48,632 nucleotides of DNA. Origin: Candidatus Enterococcus myersii. Its GTDB lineage: Bacteria; Bacillota; Bacilli; Lactobacillales; Enterococcaceae. Under the pieces are notes generated by a model that had not been told where the DNA came from, did not search any database, and saw only the letters and a program-made list of their open reading frames with translations. A program made the position numbers and the translations under genes. The stretch spans positions 1-48,632 of the forward strand of contig NZ_JAFLVT010000011.1 in the NCBI RefSeq assembly GCF_017316025.1, read 5' to 3'. Shown here piece by piece: positions 1 through 10,881 of the stretch (positions are counted from its first letter, which is position 1; each line of letters starts with the position of its first letter).

Positions 1-2
1 AA

Positions 3-104
3 GGAATTGAACCACCGACGCGCCAAAGAGTGGAAAATGCTCAAGCATTATTACATGTTGCAGATTACAGTGGCTATAAAAAAGAAACACTGCTAGTGGT
101 TTAA
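3..104 (+). CDS. C-terminal fragment of an unrecognised protein (cut by window edge)
   Basis: An open frame runs in from the left edge and stops at TAA 102-104. The last 33 residues include PPTRQRVENAQALL and end in KETLLVV. Codon use looks genuine, and no other frame over this stretch is better. I do not recognise the family from so short a tail. No strong terminator follows it before the convergent gene at 165. It could still be a chance open frame. Confidence 0.4.
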   Translation, partial: GIEPPTRQRVENAQALLHVADYSGYKKETLLVV

Positions 105-164
105 TGTAAAACCTCACGCTAGCACCAATTTAAAAAGTACGGTTTATTTAAGACGTGTATGTTT

Positions 165-518
165 TTAGTTTAAGTGATTTTCAGCTTTTTTAGGTAGTTG
201 ACTTTTCGCGATTTCTTCCCACCCCATAACACCTTTTTTATGATTTACATGAACAATCAGGTAAGCATCTTTTTTCATGGGATGGTCTTTTCTCGAGTTG
301 AAATCAATGTCTAATTCTTCGCCACAAGCATTAAAACTGGCTAATTTGTAACGATATTTATAGACCTTATGTCCAGCTCCTTCACCGATATACGTACGTG
401 TTCCAGCTTGGTTAATTTTTGTGTAATAATCATTGGTTCCGTAGTTATCATGGTACCAATAAAATATCCCGCCACTAGCTAACAAAAATGGGAGGGCAGT
501 AAAAATAATTTTTTTCAT
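165..518 (-). CDS. YxeA-like (DUF1093) secreted or membrane-anchored small protein
   Basis: The protein has 117 residues. A Lys-Lys start is followed by a hydrophobic segment (about residues 4-20), which fits an uncleaved anchor or signal peptide. The remainder matches the pattern I associate with the YxeA family: a DYYTKI-like strand after the anchor, then YKYKL-like strands, then KKDAYLIVHVNHKKGVMGWEEI and a final Lys-Ala helix. The function of the family is unknown to me. It is transcribed away from pyrG, with an A/G-rich Shine-Dalgarno region before the ATG at 518. The family call rests on overall pattern and length (usually 110-120 residues), not on catalytic residues. Confidence 0.7.
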   Translation of the reverse strand: MKKIIFTALPFLLASGGIFYWYHDNYGTNDYYTKINQAGTRTYIGEGAGHKVYKYRYKLASFNACGEELDIDFNSRKDHPMKKDAYLIVHVNHKKGVMGWEEIAKSQLPKKAENHLN

Positions 519-687
519 ACTGATTCTTCCTTCTTTCTAACAGCCTAATTTTAGCTGAGAAGAAATTTTAAAAAAACAGGCACAAGTCGGAAATGAATTT
601 GCGACTTTAGTCGTAAAAAATGAATTAAAATTAAGTTTTAAGGTTTCAGACTTTTTTAAATTGAAACCCCTTTACAAAAATCGATAG

Positions 688-727
688 TTGACAAAAGAAA
701 GGAGAGATTGTAATATCCTACTTGGGC
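688..727 (+). promoter_or_regulatory. pyrG promoter with GGGC initiation site
   Basis: The -35 TTGACA lies at 688-693, followed by a 17-bp spacer and -10 TAATAT at 711-716. The likely start is the G at 724, giving a transcript beginning GGGC. In Bacillus and Lactococcus pyrG, such a start supports CTP-sensitive reiterative addition of G residues. The promoter is seen directly; the mechanism is inferred from those families. Confidence 0.85.
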
Positions 728-757
728 ACCCTAATTACTTAGGGTCAAAGTTCTGGA

Positions 758-802
758 AAATATGCTCCCTATTCATTTTGGATAGGGAGCATATTTATTT
801 TA
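758..802 (+). terminator. pyrG leader attenuator terminator
   Basis: A perfect 15-bp stem pairs 758-772 with 782-796 around a 9-nt loop and is followed by a U-rich run. The left arm contains GCTCCCT, which could pair with extra G residues added at the transcript 5' end when CTP is low and so stop the terminator forming. A smaller hairpin, ACCCTAA/TTAGGGT, sits upstream at 728-745. Confidence 0.85.
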
Positions 803-843
803 CAGAAGCTTTTCCTGCGAAAAAATATAGAGGGAGTTTTTAA

Positions 844-2448
<1,605 letters not shown>

Positions 2449-2487
2449 GCGTGTCTTTCCTGAGTAACATTTAAATAAAAGCCAAAT

Positions 2488-2557
2488 ACCTGAAACAAAA
2501 AATACCTGCGTCTTGATGTAAAAGTTGCAGAAGTATATTTTTGTTTCAGGTTTTTTG
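2488..2557 (+). terminator. pyrG terminator
   Basis: A 14-bp stem, ACCTGAAACAAAAA at 2488-2501 paired with 2538-2551, closes a 36-nt loop and is followed by TTTTTT. It is 40 bp after the pyrG stop. The rest of the 2449-2851 gap holds the fba promoter region and nothing else I can support. Confidence 0.8.
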
Positions 2558-2780
2558 TTAGTTGTTCAAGCTAATTTTCAAAAATTAAGAAAAAGTCTGT
2601 GAAATAATTTGCAGAGCAAAATAATTGCTGATGTTATCTTTTGAATTAGAAAAGCAATGGCAAAGGGGAATGTACCAAAGTTTTTCAGAAAAATATTTGA
2701 AAACAGCCGCTATTTAAATTTGTGCAATCTTTTTATGAAAGAATTAATCTGCCATTTTAGTGGTAATAGCAGGAAATATT

Positions 2781-2789
2781 TGCTAAAAT
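2781..2789 (+). promoter_or_regulatory. fba extended -10 promoter element
   Basis: TGCTAAAAT (2781-2789) is an extended -10 element. No clear -35 is visible 17 bp upstream. It lies about 60 bp before the fba ATG, which has a strong AGGAGG site. Confidence 0.55.
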
Positions 2790-2851
2790 AGTAGCGTTGG
2801 TTAGGATATGCCTAACAAATAAAGTTTATTAAAACTTAGGAGGAATTTTTT

Positions 2852-3721
2852 ATGCCAGTAGTATCAGCAGCAGAATTTCTAAAAGCAGCCCGTAAAGGTG
2901 GTTACGCTGTCGGCGGTTACAACACAAATAACTTAGAATGGACTCAAGCGATTTTGGAAGCAGCAGAAGCTAAAAAAGCCCCTGTTCTAATCCAAACTTC
3001 AATGGGTGCAGCAAAATACATGGGTGGTTACAAATTAGCTGTTAACATGATCAACGACTTGGTTGAATCAATGAATATTACAGTTCCAGTTGCAATCCAC
3101 TTAGACCATGGTGACTACGAAGCAGCTTTAGCATGTATCGAAGCTGGCTACACTTCAGTTATGTTCGATGGTTCTCATTTACCATTTGAAGAAAACTTGA
3201 AATTAGCTAAAGACGTTGTTGCAAAAGCACACGCTAAAGGTATCTCAGTTGAATGTGAAGTTGGTTCAATTGGTGGGGAAGAAGACGGTATCATCGGTGC
3301 TGGCGAATTAGCTGACATTGAAGAATGTAAACAAATGGTTGCTACAGGTATCGACTACTTAGCATGTGGTATTGGTAACATCCACGGTGTTTACCCAGAA
3401 AACTGGAAAGGTCTTGCATTTGACCACTTACAAGAAATCGCAGATGCTGTTGGTCATGATGTACCATTAGTATTACACGGCGGTTCAGGTATTCCAAAAG
3501 AACAAATCCAAAAAGCTATCTCAATGGGTGTTTCTAAAGTTAACGTTAATACTGAATTCCAATTATCATTTGCTAAAGCAACTCGTGAATACATCGAAGC
3601 TGGCAAAGATCAAGAAGGTAAAGGCTTTGACCCTCGTAAATTATTAGCACCAGGTAAAGCTGCTATCGTTAAAGATGCTGAAGAACACATTGACTGGTTC
3701 GGTTCAGCTGACAAAGCTTAA
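2852..3721 (+). CDS. fba: Class II fructose-bisphosphate aldolase
   Basis: This 289-residue zinc-dependent glycolytic enzyme cleaves fructose 1,6-bisphosphate to dihydroxyacetone phosphate and glyceraldehyde 3-phosphate. HLDHGD starts at His83 and supplies the catalytic Asp85 and the zinc ligand His86. Later come GSIGGEED, a GNIHGVYP zinc-ligand segment, and HGGSGIP followed by NVNTEFQ, which form the phosphate site. Length and motifs are those of the short Firmicutes FbaA type. The TATGCC start follows TTAGGAGGAA. It is monocistronic: promoter upstream, terminator at 3738. Confidence 0.97.
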   Translation: MPVVSAAEFLKAARKGGYAVGGYNTNNLEWTQAILEAAEAKKAPVLIQTSMGAAKYMGGYKLAVNMINDLVESMNITVPVAIHLDHGDYEAALACIEAGYTSVMFDGSHLPFEENLKLAKDVVAKAHAKGISVECEVGSIGGEEDGIIGAGELADIEECKQMVATGIDYLACGIGNIHGVYPENWKGLAFDHLQEIADAVGHDVPLVLHGGSGIPKEQIQKAISMGVSKVNVNTEFQLSFAKATREYIEAGKDQEGKGFDPRKLLAPGKAAIVKDAEEHIDWFGSADKA

Positions 3722-3737
3722 TTACATTAAACTTTTA

Positions 3738-3770
3738 AACTTCAGATCAATTTGGTCTGAAGTTTTTTCT
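3738..3770 (+). terminator. fba terminator
   Basis: An 11-bp stem with one G-U pair (3738-3748 with 3754-3764) and a 5-nt loop is followed by a T-rich run, 17 bp after the fba stop. Confidence 0.85.
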
Positions 3771-3782
3771 TTTTAAATGACC

Positions 3783-3824
3783 AAAAACCTCGTTAGAATC
3801 AGCTGATTTTAACGAGGTTTTATT
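3783..3824. terminator. Bidirectional terminator between fba and the merR-type gene
   Basis: A long stem built on AACCTCGTTA...TAACGAGGTT has A residues on its left flank and T residues on its right, so it can act in both directions. It sits between convergent genes. Confidence 0.7.
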
Positions 3825-3860
3825 TTGGCAGTGAATATCGGTTTATTTGTTTGGATATGC

Positions 3861-4694
3861 TTAATTAGCTGGTCTAACGGGAATTAAGACTTCAAAAATT
3901 TGATCTTCAGGATTTTCTGAGGCGGCTTCATCTTGCCAAAGCAATTCCCAAATATCGCCATTTAAAACCAAATTATTATCTTTTAAGTAATTACGAAAGC
4001 GATTGTTAAAAATATTAATATAATGAATTTCATCTTTCATAAAACCAGAAACATAATAACCGGCTGGTCGTTGTATGATACGTTGTTTCTCGTAATGGGC
4101 TAAGCGTTCAGGTGGAATTTTAACTAAGGCACGATAAGGCGCAGCATGAAAATTTTCTTCATAAAACGCCGCACCGTCTACTAAAAAACCAATCGGATAG
4201 CCACTAAAAAGATCGCTGCTGTCAACAGAATTATAAAAACGTCCATAGACTTGCAGAGCATCAATGTCATCAAAGTTTTCGATAATATCTGAGATTACAA
4301 AATACTCAGCTTCTCTGTAAGTATATGTGATTGATTTTAAATCGAAATTTTCTAAAGTAGTGTAGCGTGTAATATAACTATCAAGGGAATTACGAATGCG
4401 TTTAAGTTTATTTATCTCTTCGTCGACTTTTTCTTTTTGGCGTTTGAAACCAGCTAAAACAGCAGTAACGTTTCTATTTTTCAAAAAAGTATCAATTTCA
4501 TCAAGTGAAACGTCAAGATTTTTCAAAAGTAAGATAACGTCCAGTTCAAAATACTGTTCAATGCCGTAATAGCGATAGCCGTTTGGGCCAATTTTTGCAG
4601 GCTTGAAGAGATTTATTTGATCATAATAAATTAACGTTCGGCGGCTGATGCCGGCATAATTTGCCATTTCACTTACGGTTAAATATTTTTTCAT
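3861..4694 (-). CDS. MerR-family regulator with GyrI-like effector domain
   Basis: The protein has 277 residues from ATG 4694. A TTG one codon upstream is possible, but the AGGAAA spacing suits the ATG. The MerR winged helix is at about 1-70 (LTVSEMANYAGISRRTLIYYDQINLF), a dimerisation coiled coil follows at about 75-115, and a C-terminal GyrI/BmrR-like ligand-binding domain runs from about 120 to 275. It is divergent from the ABC exporter and shares the 4715-4745 operator region. Enterococcus faecalis has a comparable arrangement in which the MerR regulator ChlR activates the exporter EfrEF during chlorhexidine stress. I infer, but cannot prove, that this is the same system. Confidence 0.85.
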   Translation of the reverse strand: MKKYLTVSEMANYAGISRRTLIYYDQINLFKPAKIGPNGYRYYGIEQYFELDVILLLKNLDVSLDEIDTFLKNRNVTAVLAGFKRQKEKVDEEINKLKRIRNSLDSYITRYTTLENFDLKSITYTYREAEYFVISDIIENFDDIDALQVYGRFYNSVDSSDLFSGYPIGFLVDGAAFYEENFHAAPYRALVKIPPERLAHYEKQRIIQRPAGYYVSGFMKDEIHYINIFNNRFRNYLKDNNLVLNGDIWELLWQDEAASENPEDQIFEVLIPVRPAN

Positions 4695-4714
4695 CAAAAA
4701 GTTTCCTTTCTGTC

Positions 4715-4745
4715 TTGACTGTAACGTTGCGTTACAGTTTATCCT
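4715..4745 (+). promoter_or_regulatory. MerR-type operator-promoter with 19-bp spacer
   Basis: The -35 TTGACT (4715-4720) and -10 TATCCT (4740-4745) are separated by 19 bp, two more than usual, as in promoters activated by MerR proteins that twist the DNA. Within the spacer lies the perfect inverted repeat CTGTAAC-GTTGC-GTTACAG (4719-4737). It precedes the exporter genes and lies just upstream of the MerR gene start. Confidence 0.92.
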
Positions 4746-4770
4746 ACCATAGGAGAAGGAGGGAAAAAAG

Positions 4771-6510
4771 ATGAAATTATTTAAAATCTTTTTTAAAGAG
4801 TATCAGAAGATGTTCTTTGTCACCTTCATTTTAATGGTAGCACAAGCAGTTGGAACATTGTTGATTCCTTATTATGTCGCTGAAATTATTGATGAAGGTA
4901 TTTTGACACAAAACCAAGGAGCAATTTGGAAAAACGGGCTGTTGATGTTAGCAATTGCCCTTATCACAGGCGTAGTTGCGATTGCCGCGAGTTATTACTC
5001 TGCTATTTTAGCTGGTCGATTTGGTTATTTTTTGAGAAAAAAATTAGTAGCTAAAACCCAGAAATTATCCTTAGCAGATTTGGATGCATTTGGGACGCCA
5101 ACACTTTTGGCCAGAACCACAAGTGATATTACCAATATTCAACAAATTTTGATGATGGTTTTTCAAATGATTGTGCCAGCACCCCTTATTTGTTTGGCGT
5201 CAATTGTTTTGACAGGGATGATTTCATGGCAGTTTATTTGGATTCCCATTGCTTCGATCACTTTATTTTCACTTGTAGCACTGCTGGTTATTAAAAAAGC
5301 TATTCCTTTAGCAGATGTGATGCAGCAACGAATGGATAAAATGATGCAGATTTTGCGGGAATTTTATACCGGTGTTCGGGTGATTCGTGCGTTTAACAAA
5401 ACAAATGATGAGAAAAAAAGAACGGATCAAACTTTTAGCAGTTATGCAGAAGTTATGATTGCGGTCAATAAACTTTTTGCAGTGTTAAATCCAACGGTAA
5501 ATTTAGTGATGGGTTTAGGTATGACAGCTGTTTTAGCCTTTGGTGGTGTTTTTGTGATGCAAGGTATGGTGCCAATCGGCAGTTTAACTGCGATTAGTGA
5601 ATATACGGTTTTAAGTTTATGGTTTTTGACTATGGCTGCAATGGTAATTGTGATGATACCAAAAGCACTCGCTTCGTTAGAGCGGATTGGTGCAGTTTTA
5701 GCGGCAAATGAAGAAATCGTGGATGGTGATATAACCGAATTTGTGCTGGCAGATAATAAACCGATTGTTTCTTTTAAACAGGTTGATTTCACATATAGTG
5801 GTGCACAAGAGCCGGTCTTATCTAATATTACCTTTGATATTTTTAAAGGCGTGACGGCAATTGTTGGTGGAACAGGCTCTGGTAAAAGTACAATTGCAAA
5901 AGCACTATTGCGCTTTAAAGATACGGCTGAAGGTGAAATCCTCTTTGGTGGAGTGCCGATTAAAAACGTCACGCAAGAAGCATTGCGACAAAAAATCAGT
6001 TATGTGCCACAAAAAGCTTTTCTATTTAGTGGTACGATTTTCGATAATTTCCTTTTTGGGAATCCTGCGGCAACAAAAGAGCAAGTGGCTAAAGCCGCTG
6101 AAGTTGCCCAAGCCGCTGACTTTATCACTTCTTTACCACAAAAGTATGAGGCCCCAATTGCTCAAAAAGGAAACAATTTTTCTGGTGGACAAAAACAACG
6201 CCTAAGTATTGCACGGGCATTGATTAAACCAGCAGCAGTATATTTCTTTGATGACAGTTTTTCAGCGCTGGATTATCAAACCGATGCTAAATTACGTCAA
6301 GCTTTAAAAACGTATTTAAAAGATGCAGCAATTGTGATCGTAGCACAACGCCTTTCGACTATTAAGGATGCGGACCAAATTATCGTATTAGATGAAGGAA
6401 AAATTGTGGGTCAAGGTACTCATGAGACCTTAATTACAACTTGCAGCGTTTATCAAGAATTTGCCAAGTCCCAAGGAATGGAGGAAAAACATGAGCACAA
6501 AGCAGGTTGA
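4771..6510 (+). CDS. Heterodimeric ABC multidrug exporter, subunit with degenerate nucleotide site (EfrE/LmrC-like)
   Basis: The protein has 579 residues: a six-helix exporter membrane domain (about 1-310), then an ATPase domain with Walker A GGTGSGKST near residue 364, signature FSGGQKQR near 470, and Walker B VYFFDD near 490. The catalytic Glu after Walker B is Asp (FFDDS), and the H-loop His is Gln (VAQRLSTI). This is the pattern of the subunit carrying the inactive ATP site in heterodimeric exporters such as LmrCD. The next gene overlaps it by 20 bp and supplies the partner. Expression is probably driven by the upstream MerR protein. Substrates are likely amphipathic drugs; identity with EfrE is an inference. 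Confidence 0.88.
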   Translation: MKLFKIFFKEYQKMFFVTFILMVAQAVGTLLIPYYVAEIIDEGILTQNQGAIWKNGLLMLAIALITGVVAIAASYYSAILAGRFGYFLRKKLVAKTQKLSLADLDAFGTPTLLARTTSDITNIQQILMMVFQMIVPAPLICLASIVLTGMISWQFIWIPIASITLFSLVALLVIKKAIPLADVMQQRMDKMMQILREFYTGVRVIRAFNKTNDEKKRTDQTFSSYAEVMIAVNKLFAVLNPTVNLVMGLGMTAVLAFGGVFVMQGMVPIGSLTAISEYTVLSLWFLTMAAMVIVMIPKALASLERIGAVLAANEEIVDGDITEFVLADNKPIVSFKQVDFTYSGAQEPVLSNITFDIFKGVTAIVGGTGSGKSTIAKALLRFKDTAEGEILFGGVPIKNVTQEALRQKISYVPQKAFLFSGTIFDNFLFGNPAATKEQVAKAAEVAQAADFITSLPQKYEAPIAQKGNNFSGGQKQRLSIARALIKPAAVYFFDDSFSALDYQTDAKLRQALKTYLKDAAIVIVAQRLSTIKDADQIIVLDEGKIVGQGTHETLITTCSVYQEFAKSQGMEEKHEHKAG

Positions 6511-8290
6511 GTTAAAGAATCGCGAAATGCCACAAGATTTCAAAAAAACGGGTCAGCGGCTATTTCGTTTATTATTAGAGCAAAAGCGCCGTTTTGTAGT
6601 GATTGTTATTTCTGCCATTTTCTTTGCAACATTAATGGCAATTACACCTTTAATTTTAGGCTGGGGGCTAGATGCCATTGTTGCTTTATTACGTGCGGGT
6701 GAAATAACAACAGCCAATTTAAGACGGGTATTGTGGCAGCCAGTCTTATTATTATTTTTGGCATGGGGCGGTATTGCGCTATTCTCGCTTTTGCAAGAAT
6801 ACACCATGGCAAGCGTAGCAGAAACATTAACATTACGCTTACGAAAACAATTGACACAAAAGATGAATCATTTACCGATCAAATTTTTTGACCAGTATAA
6901 AACAGGTGACATATTGACACGGACAACTCTTGATTTGGATAAAGTATCTGAAGTTTTACAAGTAGGACTGATGCAGATGATTTCAGCAATCTTATCTATT
7001 ATCATCGGGGTGGGGTTAATGATTTATCTTAGTCCGTTACTGACCTTTGGTATCGTGATCATTTTGTTGCTTAGTTTAGCGCTAACGAATTTCTTAGCTC
7101 AGAAAAATCAAGATTATTTTTCGGAAAATCAGGCAGCTTTAGGTTACGTTGGAACAAAGGCCGAGGAAACATATTCAGGAAATTTGGTTATTAAAGCATA
7201 TAACCGCCAGCAGCAAATAGAATCAGACTTAGACAAATTAAACGAAGCCCAATTTCAGGCTTTTAAAAAAGCTCAATTTGTCAGTTTTGCTATTAATCCC
7301 TTGATTCGACTAATTAACCAGCTTGGCTTTGTGATTAGTGCAGTTGTCGGTGGGCTAATGGTTATTAACGGTCAGTTATCAATCGGTTTAGTTCAAGCTT
7401 ATTTACAATATGTAAATCAAGTATCAGAACCGATTACACAAGTATCCTATGTAATCAACAGTTTGCAAAGTGCCTTTGCCGCTTTGGAGCGAATCTTTGA
7501 AATTCTTGATTTACCTTGCGAAAAGGAAAATGAACTAAATGCTACCCTACCATCCCAAATACGTGGGAAAGTAAGTTTCAAACACGTTTCTTTTGGTTAT
7601 GAAAAAGACCAATTGTTAATGGAAGATGTCAATTTCACTGTAAAACCAAAGCAAATGGTAGCTATTGTAGGACCAACTGGTGCGGGTAAAACGACTATGA
7701 TTAATTTATTGATGCGTTTTTACGAATTAAGTAAAGGACAAATTGAAGTTGACGGTAAAAATATTCGTCATTTTGCAAGGGGGGAGATTCGTCAAAAATT
7801 TGGTATGGTCTTGCAAGACACATGGCTCTTTGAAGGAACGGTGGCAGCTAATATTGCTTATGGACAACCAAATGCCAGTCGCACTGAAATTATTGCTGCG
7901 GCAAAAGCAGCGCAATGTCACCACTTTATTTTGACATTGCCAAAAGGCTATGACACGATAATTTCAACCGATGGCAGTCAAATCTCTCAAGGACAACAAC
8001 AGCTTTTGACGATTGCGCGCGCAATTCTTGCCAATCCGCAACTGTTGATTTTGGACGAGGCAACTTCAAGCGTGGATACCCGTACCGAAGAAATGATTCA
8101 ACAGGCAATGGACCGTTTAACGGCTGAGCGTACGAGTTTTGTGATTGCCCACCGCCTATCAACTATCAAAAATGCAGATTTGATTTTGGTGATGAAAGAT
8201 GGTGCTATTATCGAGCAAGGCAGTCACGCTAGTCTAATGAAAAAAGGCGATTTTTACGCCAATCTTTATAATAGTCAGTTTGCAAGTTAA
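6491..8290 (+). CDS. Heterodimeric ABC multidrug exporter, catalytically complete subunit (EfrF/LmrD-like)
   Basis: The protein has 599 residues. I chose ATG 6491 because GGAGG at 6479-6483 precedes it; an in-frame upstream start at 6461 lacks a good site. The membrane domain occupies about 20-345. Walker A GPTGAGKTT is near residue 392, Walker B LLILDEATSS near 517 with the catalytic Glu present, and the H-loop His is present (IAHRLSTI). The signature is altered to ISQGQQQ, matching the expectation that this signature faces the partner's degenerate Walker site. It is translationally coupled to the upstream gene. A terminator follows at 8305. Confidence 0.88.
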   Translation: MSTKQVELKNREMPQDFKKTGQRLFRLLLEQKRRFVVIVISAIFFATLMAITPLILGWGLDAIVALLRAGEITTANLRRVLWQPVLLLFLAWGGIALFSLLQEYTMASVAETLTLRLRKQLTQKMNHLPIKFFDQYKTGDILTRTTLDLDKVSEVLQVGLMQMISAILSIIIGVGLMIYLSPLLTFGIVIILLLSLALTNFLAQKNQDYFSENQAALGYVGTKAEETYSGNLVIKAYNRQQQIESDLDKLNEAQFQAFKKAQFVSFAINPLIRLINQLGFVISAVVGGLMVINGQLSIGLVQAYLQYVNQVSEPITQVSYVINSLQSAFAALERIFEILDLPCEKENELNATLPSQIRGKVSFKHVSFGYEKDQLLMEDVNFTVKPKQMVAIVGPTGAGKTTMINLLMRFYELSKGQIEVDGKNIRHFARGEIRQKFGMVLQDTWLFEGTVAANIAYGQPNASRTEIIAAAKAAQCHHFILTLPKGYDTIISTDGSQISQGQQQLLTIARAILANPQLLILDEATSSVDTRTEEMIQQAMDRLTAERTSFVIAHRLSTIKNADLILVMKDGAIIEQGSHASLMKKGDFYANLYNSQFAS

Positions 8291-8304
8291 TTATAATTAC
8301 TACT

Positions 8305-8346
8305 AAAGAGCACAATCTGCTAAGGCTGTTGTGCTCTTTGGTGTAG
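8305..8346 (+). terminator. Exporter operon terminator
   Basis: A perfect 11-bp stem, AAAGAGCACAA (8305-8315) with 8329-8339, closes a 13-nt loop. The following sequence is only moderately T-rich. Apart from a possible promoter for the next gene, the rest of the gap to 8549 shows nothing. Confidence 0.7.
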
Positions 8347-8548
8347 TAAAAAAATTCTATTTTAACCAAAATAATGTAAATTATACTTACAACTTCTTTA
8401 TAAGCCAGTGATTTATCCACTAGCTTTTCTGAGAAATAAGCTGAGTAATTTTAGCGGTAATCTTTTTTCTATTGGTGATTTTTCTTTTTTTAGGTAGAAT
8501 AGTCAAGAAAGCGTGCTCAAAAAGTCGGCCGCTCTAGGAGGATAAAAG

Positions 8549-9292
8549 ATGAGTTTTTTTGGCAACATTGATTTTAACGTACTATCTGATACAGATCAGG
8601 CAATTTACCATTATATGAGTAGCAATGCTGATAAAATTCCTTATATGCGAGTTCGAGATATCGCACAGGAATCCCATACTTCAGCGTCTTCTGTTATGCG
8701 GCTAATTCGAAAACTAGGCTATGAGAGTTTTACCGAATTTCGTAGCCAATTTAGTGTGCAAGCAGCTAAAAGTGAAGGTTTTGAAGATGCATTGACTATT
8801 TTAAGTCGTGAACGTTTTCCACGAGATATCCAAAGTAAGTTAAATCAAATCGTAGAGAAAATCCAATACTGTGAAAATATTATCTTTTTTGGAATTGGTG
8901 CTTCTGGATCAATTTGTGAATATGCTGCACGACGCTTTGCATCCATTGGATATAATAGCTATCCTTTAATTGATCCTACTTATCCTATTATGTCCAAATT
9001 ACAAAATACCAGTGATAATATTTTAGTAACACTATCTGTTTCAGGAATGACAAATGAAGTCGTAGAAGTGGCCAATGGTTTTCGCAATAAAGATGATTTT
9101 TTAACAATTGCTATTACTTCGGATATCAACTCTACTCTGGGGCGGATGTCAGATTATGTTTTGGATTATCATGTCGATGTAAGGCGAGTAAAAAAACATG
9201 AAGATTTAACGAGCCAGATCCCTTGTATCTTCTTGATTGAGCAGTTGGCAGAACGTTTACAAAGGCAAGAGGATGAATTACATCAAAAATAA
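8549..9292 (+). CDS. MurR/RpiR-family transcriptional regulator
   Basis: The protein has 247 residues. The N-terminal RpiR helix-turn-helix domain (about 1-77) contains MRVRDIAQESHTSASSVMRL. A C-terminal SIS domain (about 105-240) has the sugar-phosphate loop IIFFGIGASGSICE and later VTLSVSGMT. RpiR proteins sense phosphosugars. Its position just before the GH1 gene and in the same direction makes it the probable local regulator of the beta-glucoside genes. The start follows CTAGGAGGATAAAAG. Candidate operators are the two TGGTAC-N5-GTACCA palindromes at 9311 and 13102, which is an inference. Confidence 0.9.
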   Translation: MSFFGNIDFNVLSDTDQAIYHYMSSNADKIPYMRVRDIAQESHTSASSVMRLIRKLGYESFTEFRSQFSVQAAKSEGFEDALTILSRERFPRDIQSKLNQIVEKIQYCENIIFFGIGASGSICEYAARRFASIGYNSYPLIDPTYPIMSKLQNTSDNILVTLSVSGMTNEVVEVANGFRNKDDFLTIAITSDINSTLGRMSDYVLDYHVDVRRVKKHEDLTSQIPCIFLIEQLAERLQRQEDELHQK

Positions 9293-9300
9293 GTTACCAA

Positions 9301-9345
9301 AAACACCATGTGGTACAAGCGGTACCAGGATGGTGTTTTTTTCTT
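9301..9345 (+). terminator. Terminator containing a TGGTAC-N5-GTACCA palindrome
   Basis: The outer stem AAACACCAT/ATGGTGTTT (9301-9309 with 9330-9338) is followed by a T run. Nested inside is the 17-bp palindrome TGGTAC-AAGCG-GTACCA (9311-9327), so the site may be both terminator and operator. Confidence 0.8.
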
Positions 9346-9380
9346 TTTACTGATTCTGATGCCAGAGTTCCTAAAGTTTA

Positions 9381-9409
9381 TTGAGGAATAAAACGCTGCC
9401 AATTATACT
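9381..9409 (+). promoter_or_regulatory. Promoter of the GH1/GH3 genes
   Basis: The -35 TTGAGG (9381-9386), 17-bp spacer and -10 TATACT (9404-9409) lie 32 bp before the GH1 start codon. AAACG in the spacer faintly resembles a CcpA site, but too weakly to call. Confidence 0.75.
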
Positions 9410-9434
9410 AAACGTAATTAAGAAAATGAGGTGA

Positions 9435-10865
<1,431 letters not shown>

Positions 10866-10881
10866 TTTAAGAGGAGCAAGT

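Noticed and set aside
5442-5972. 176-residue frame antisense to the first exporter gene
   Set aside because: It is the complementary shadow of a strongly supported ABC subunit and has no ribosome site or domain.
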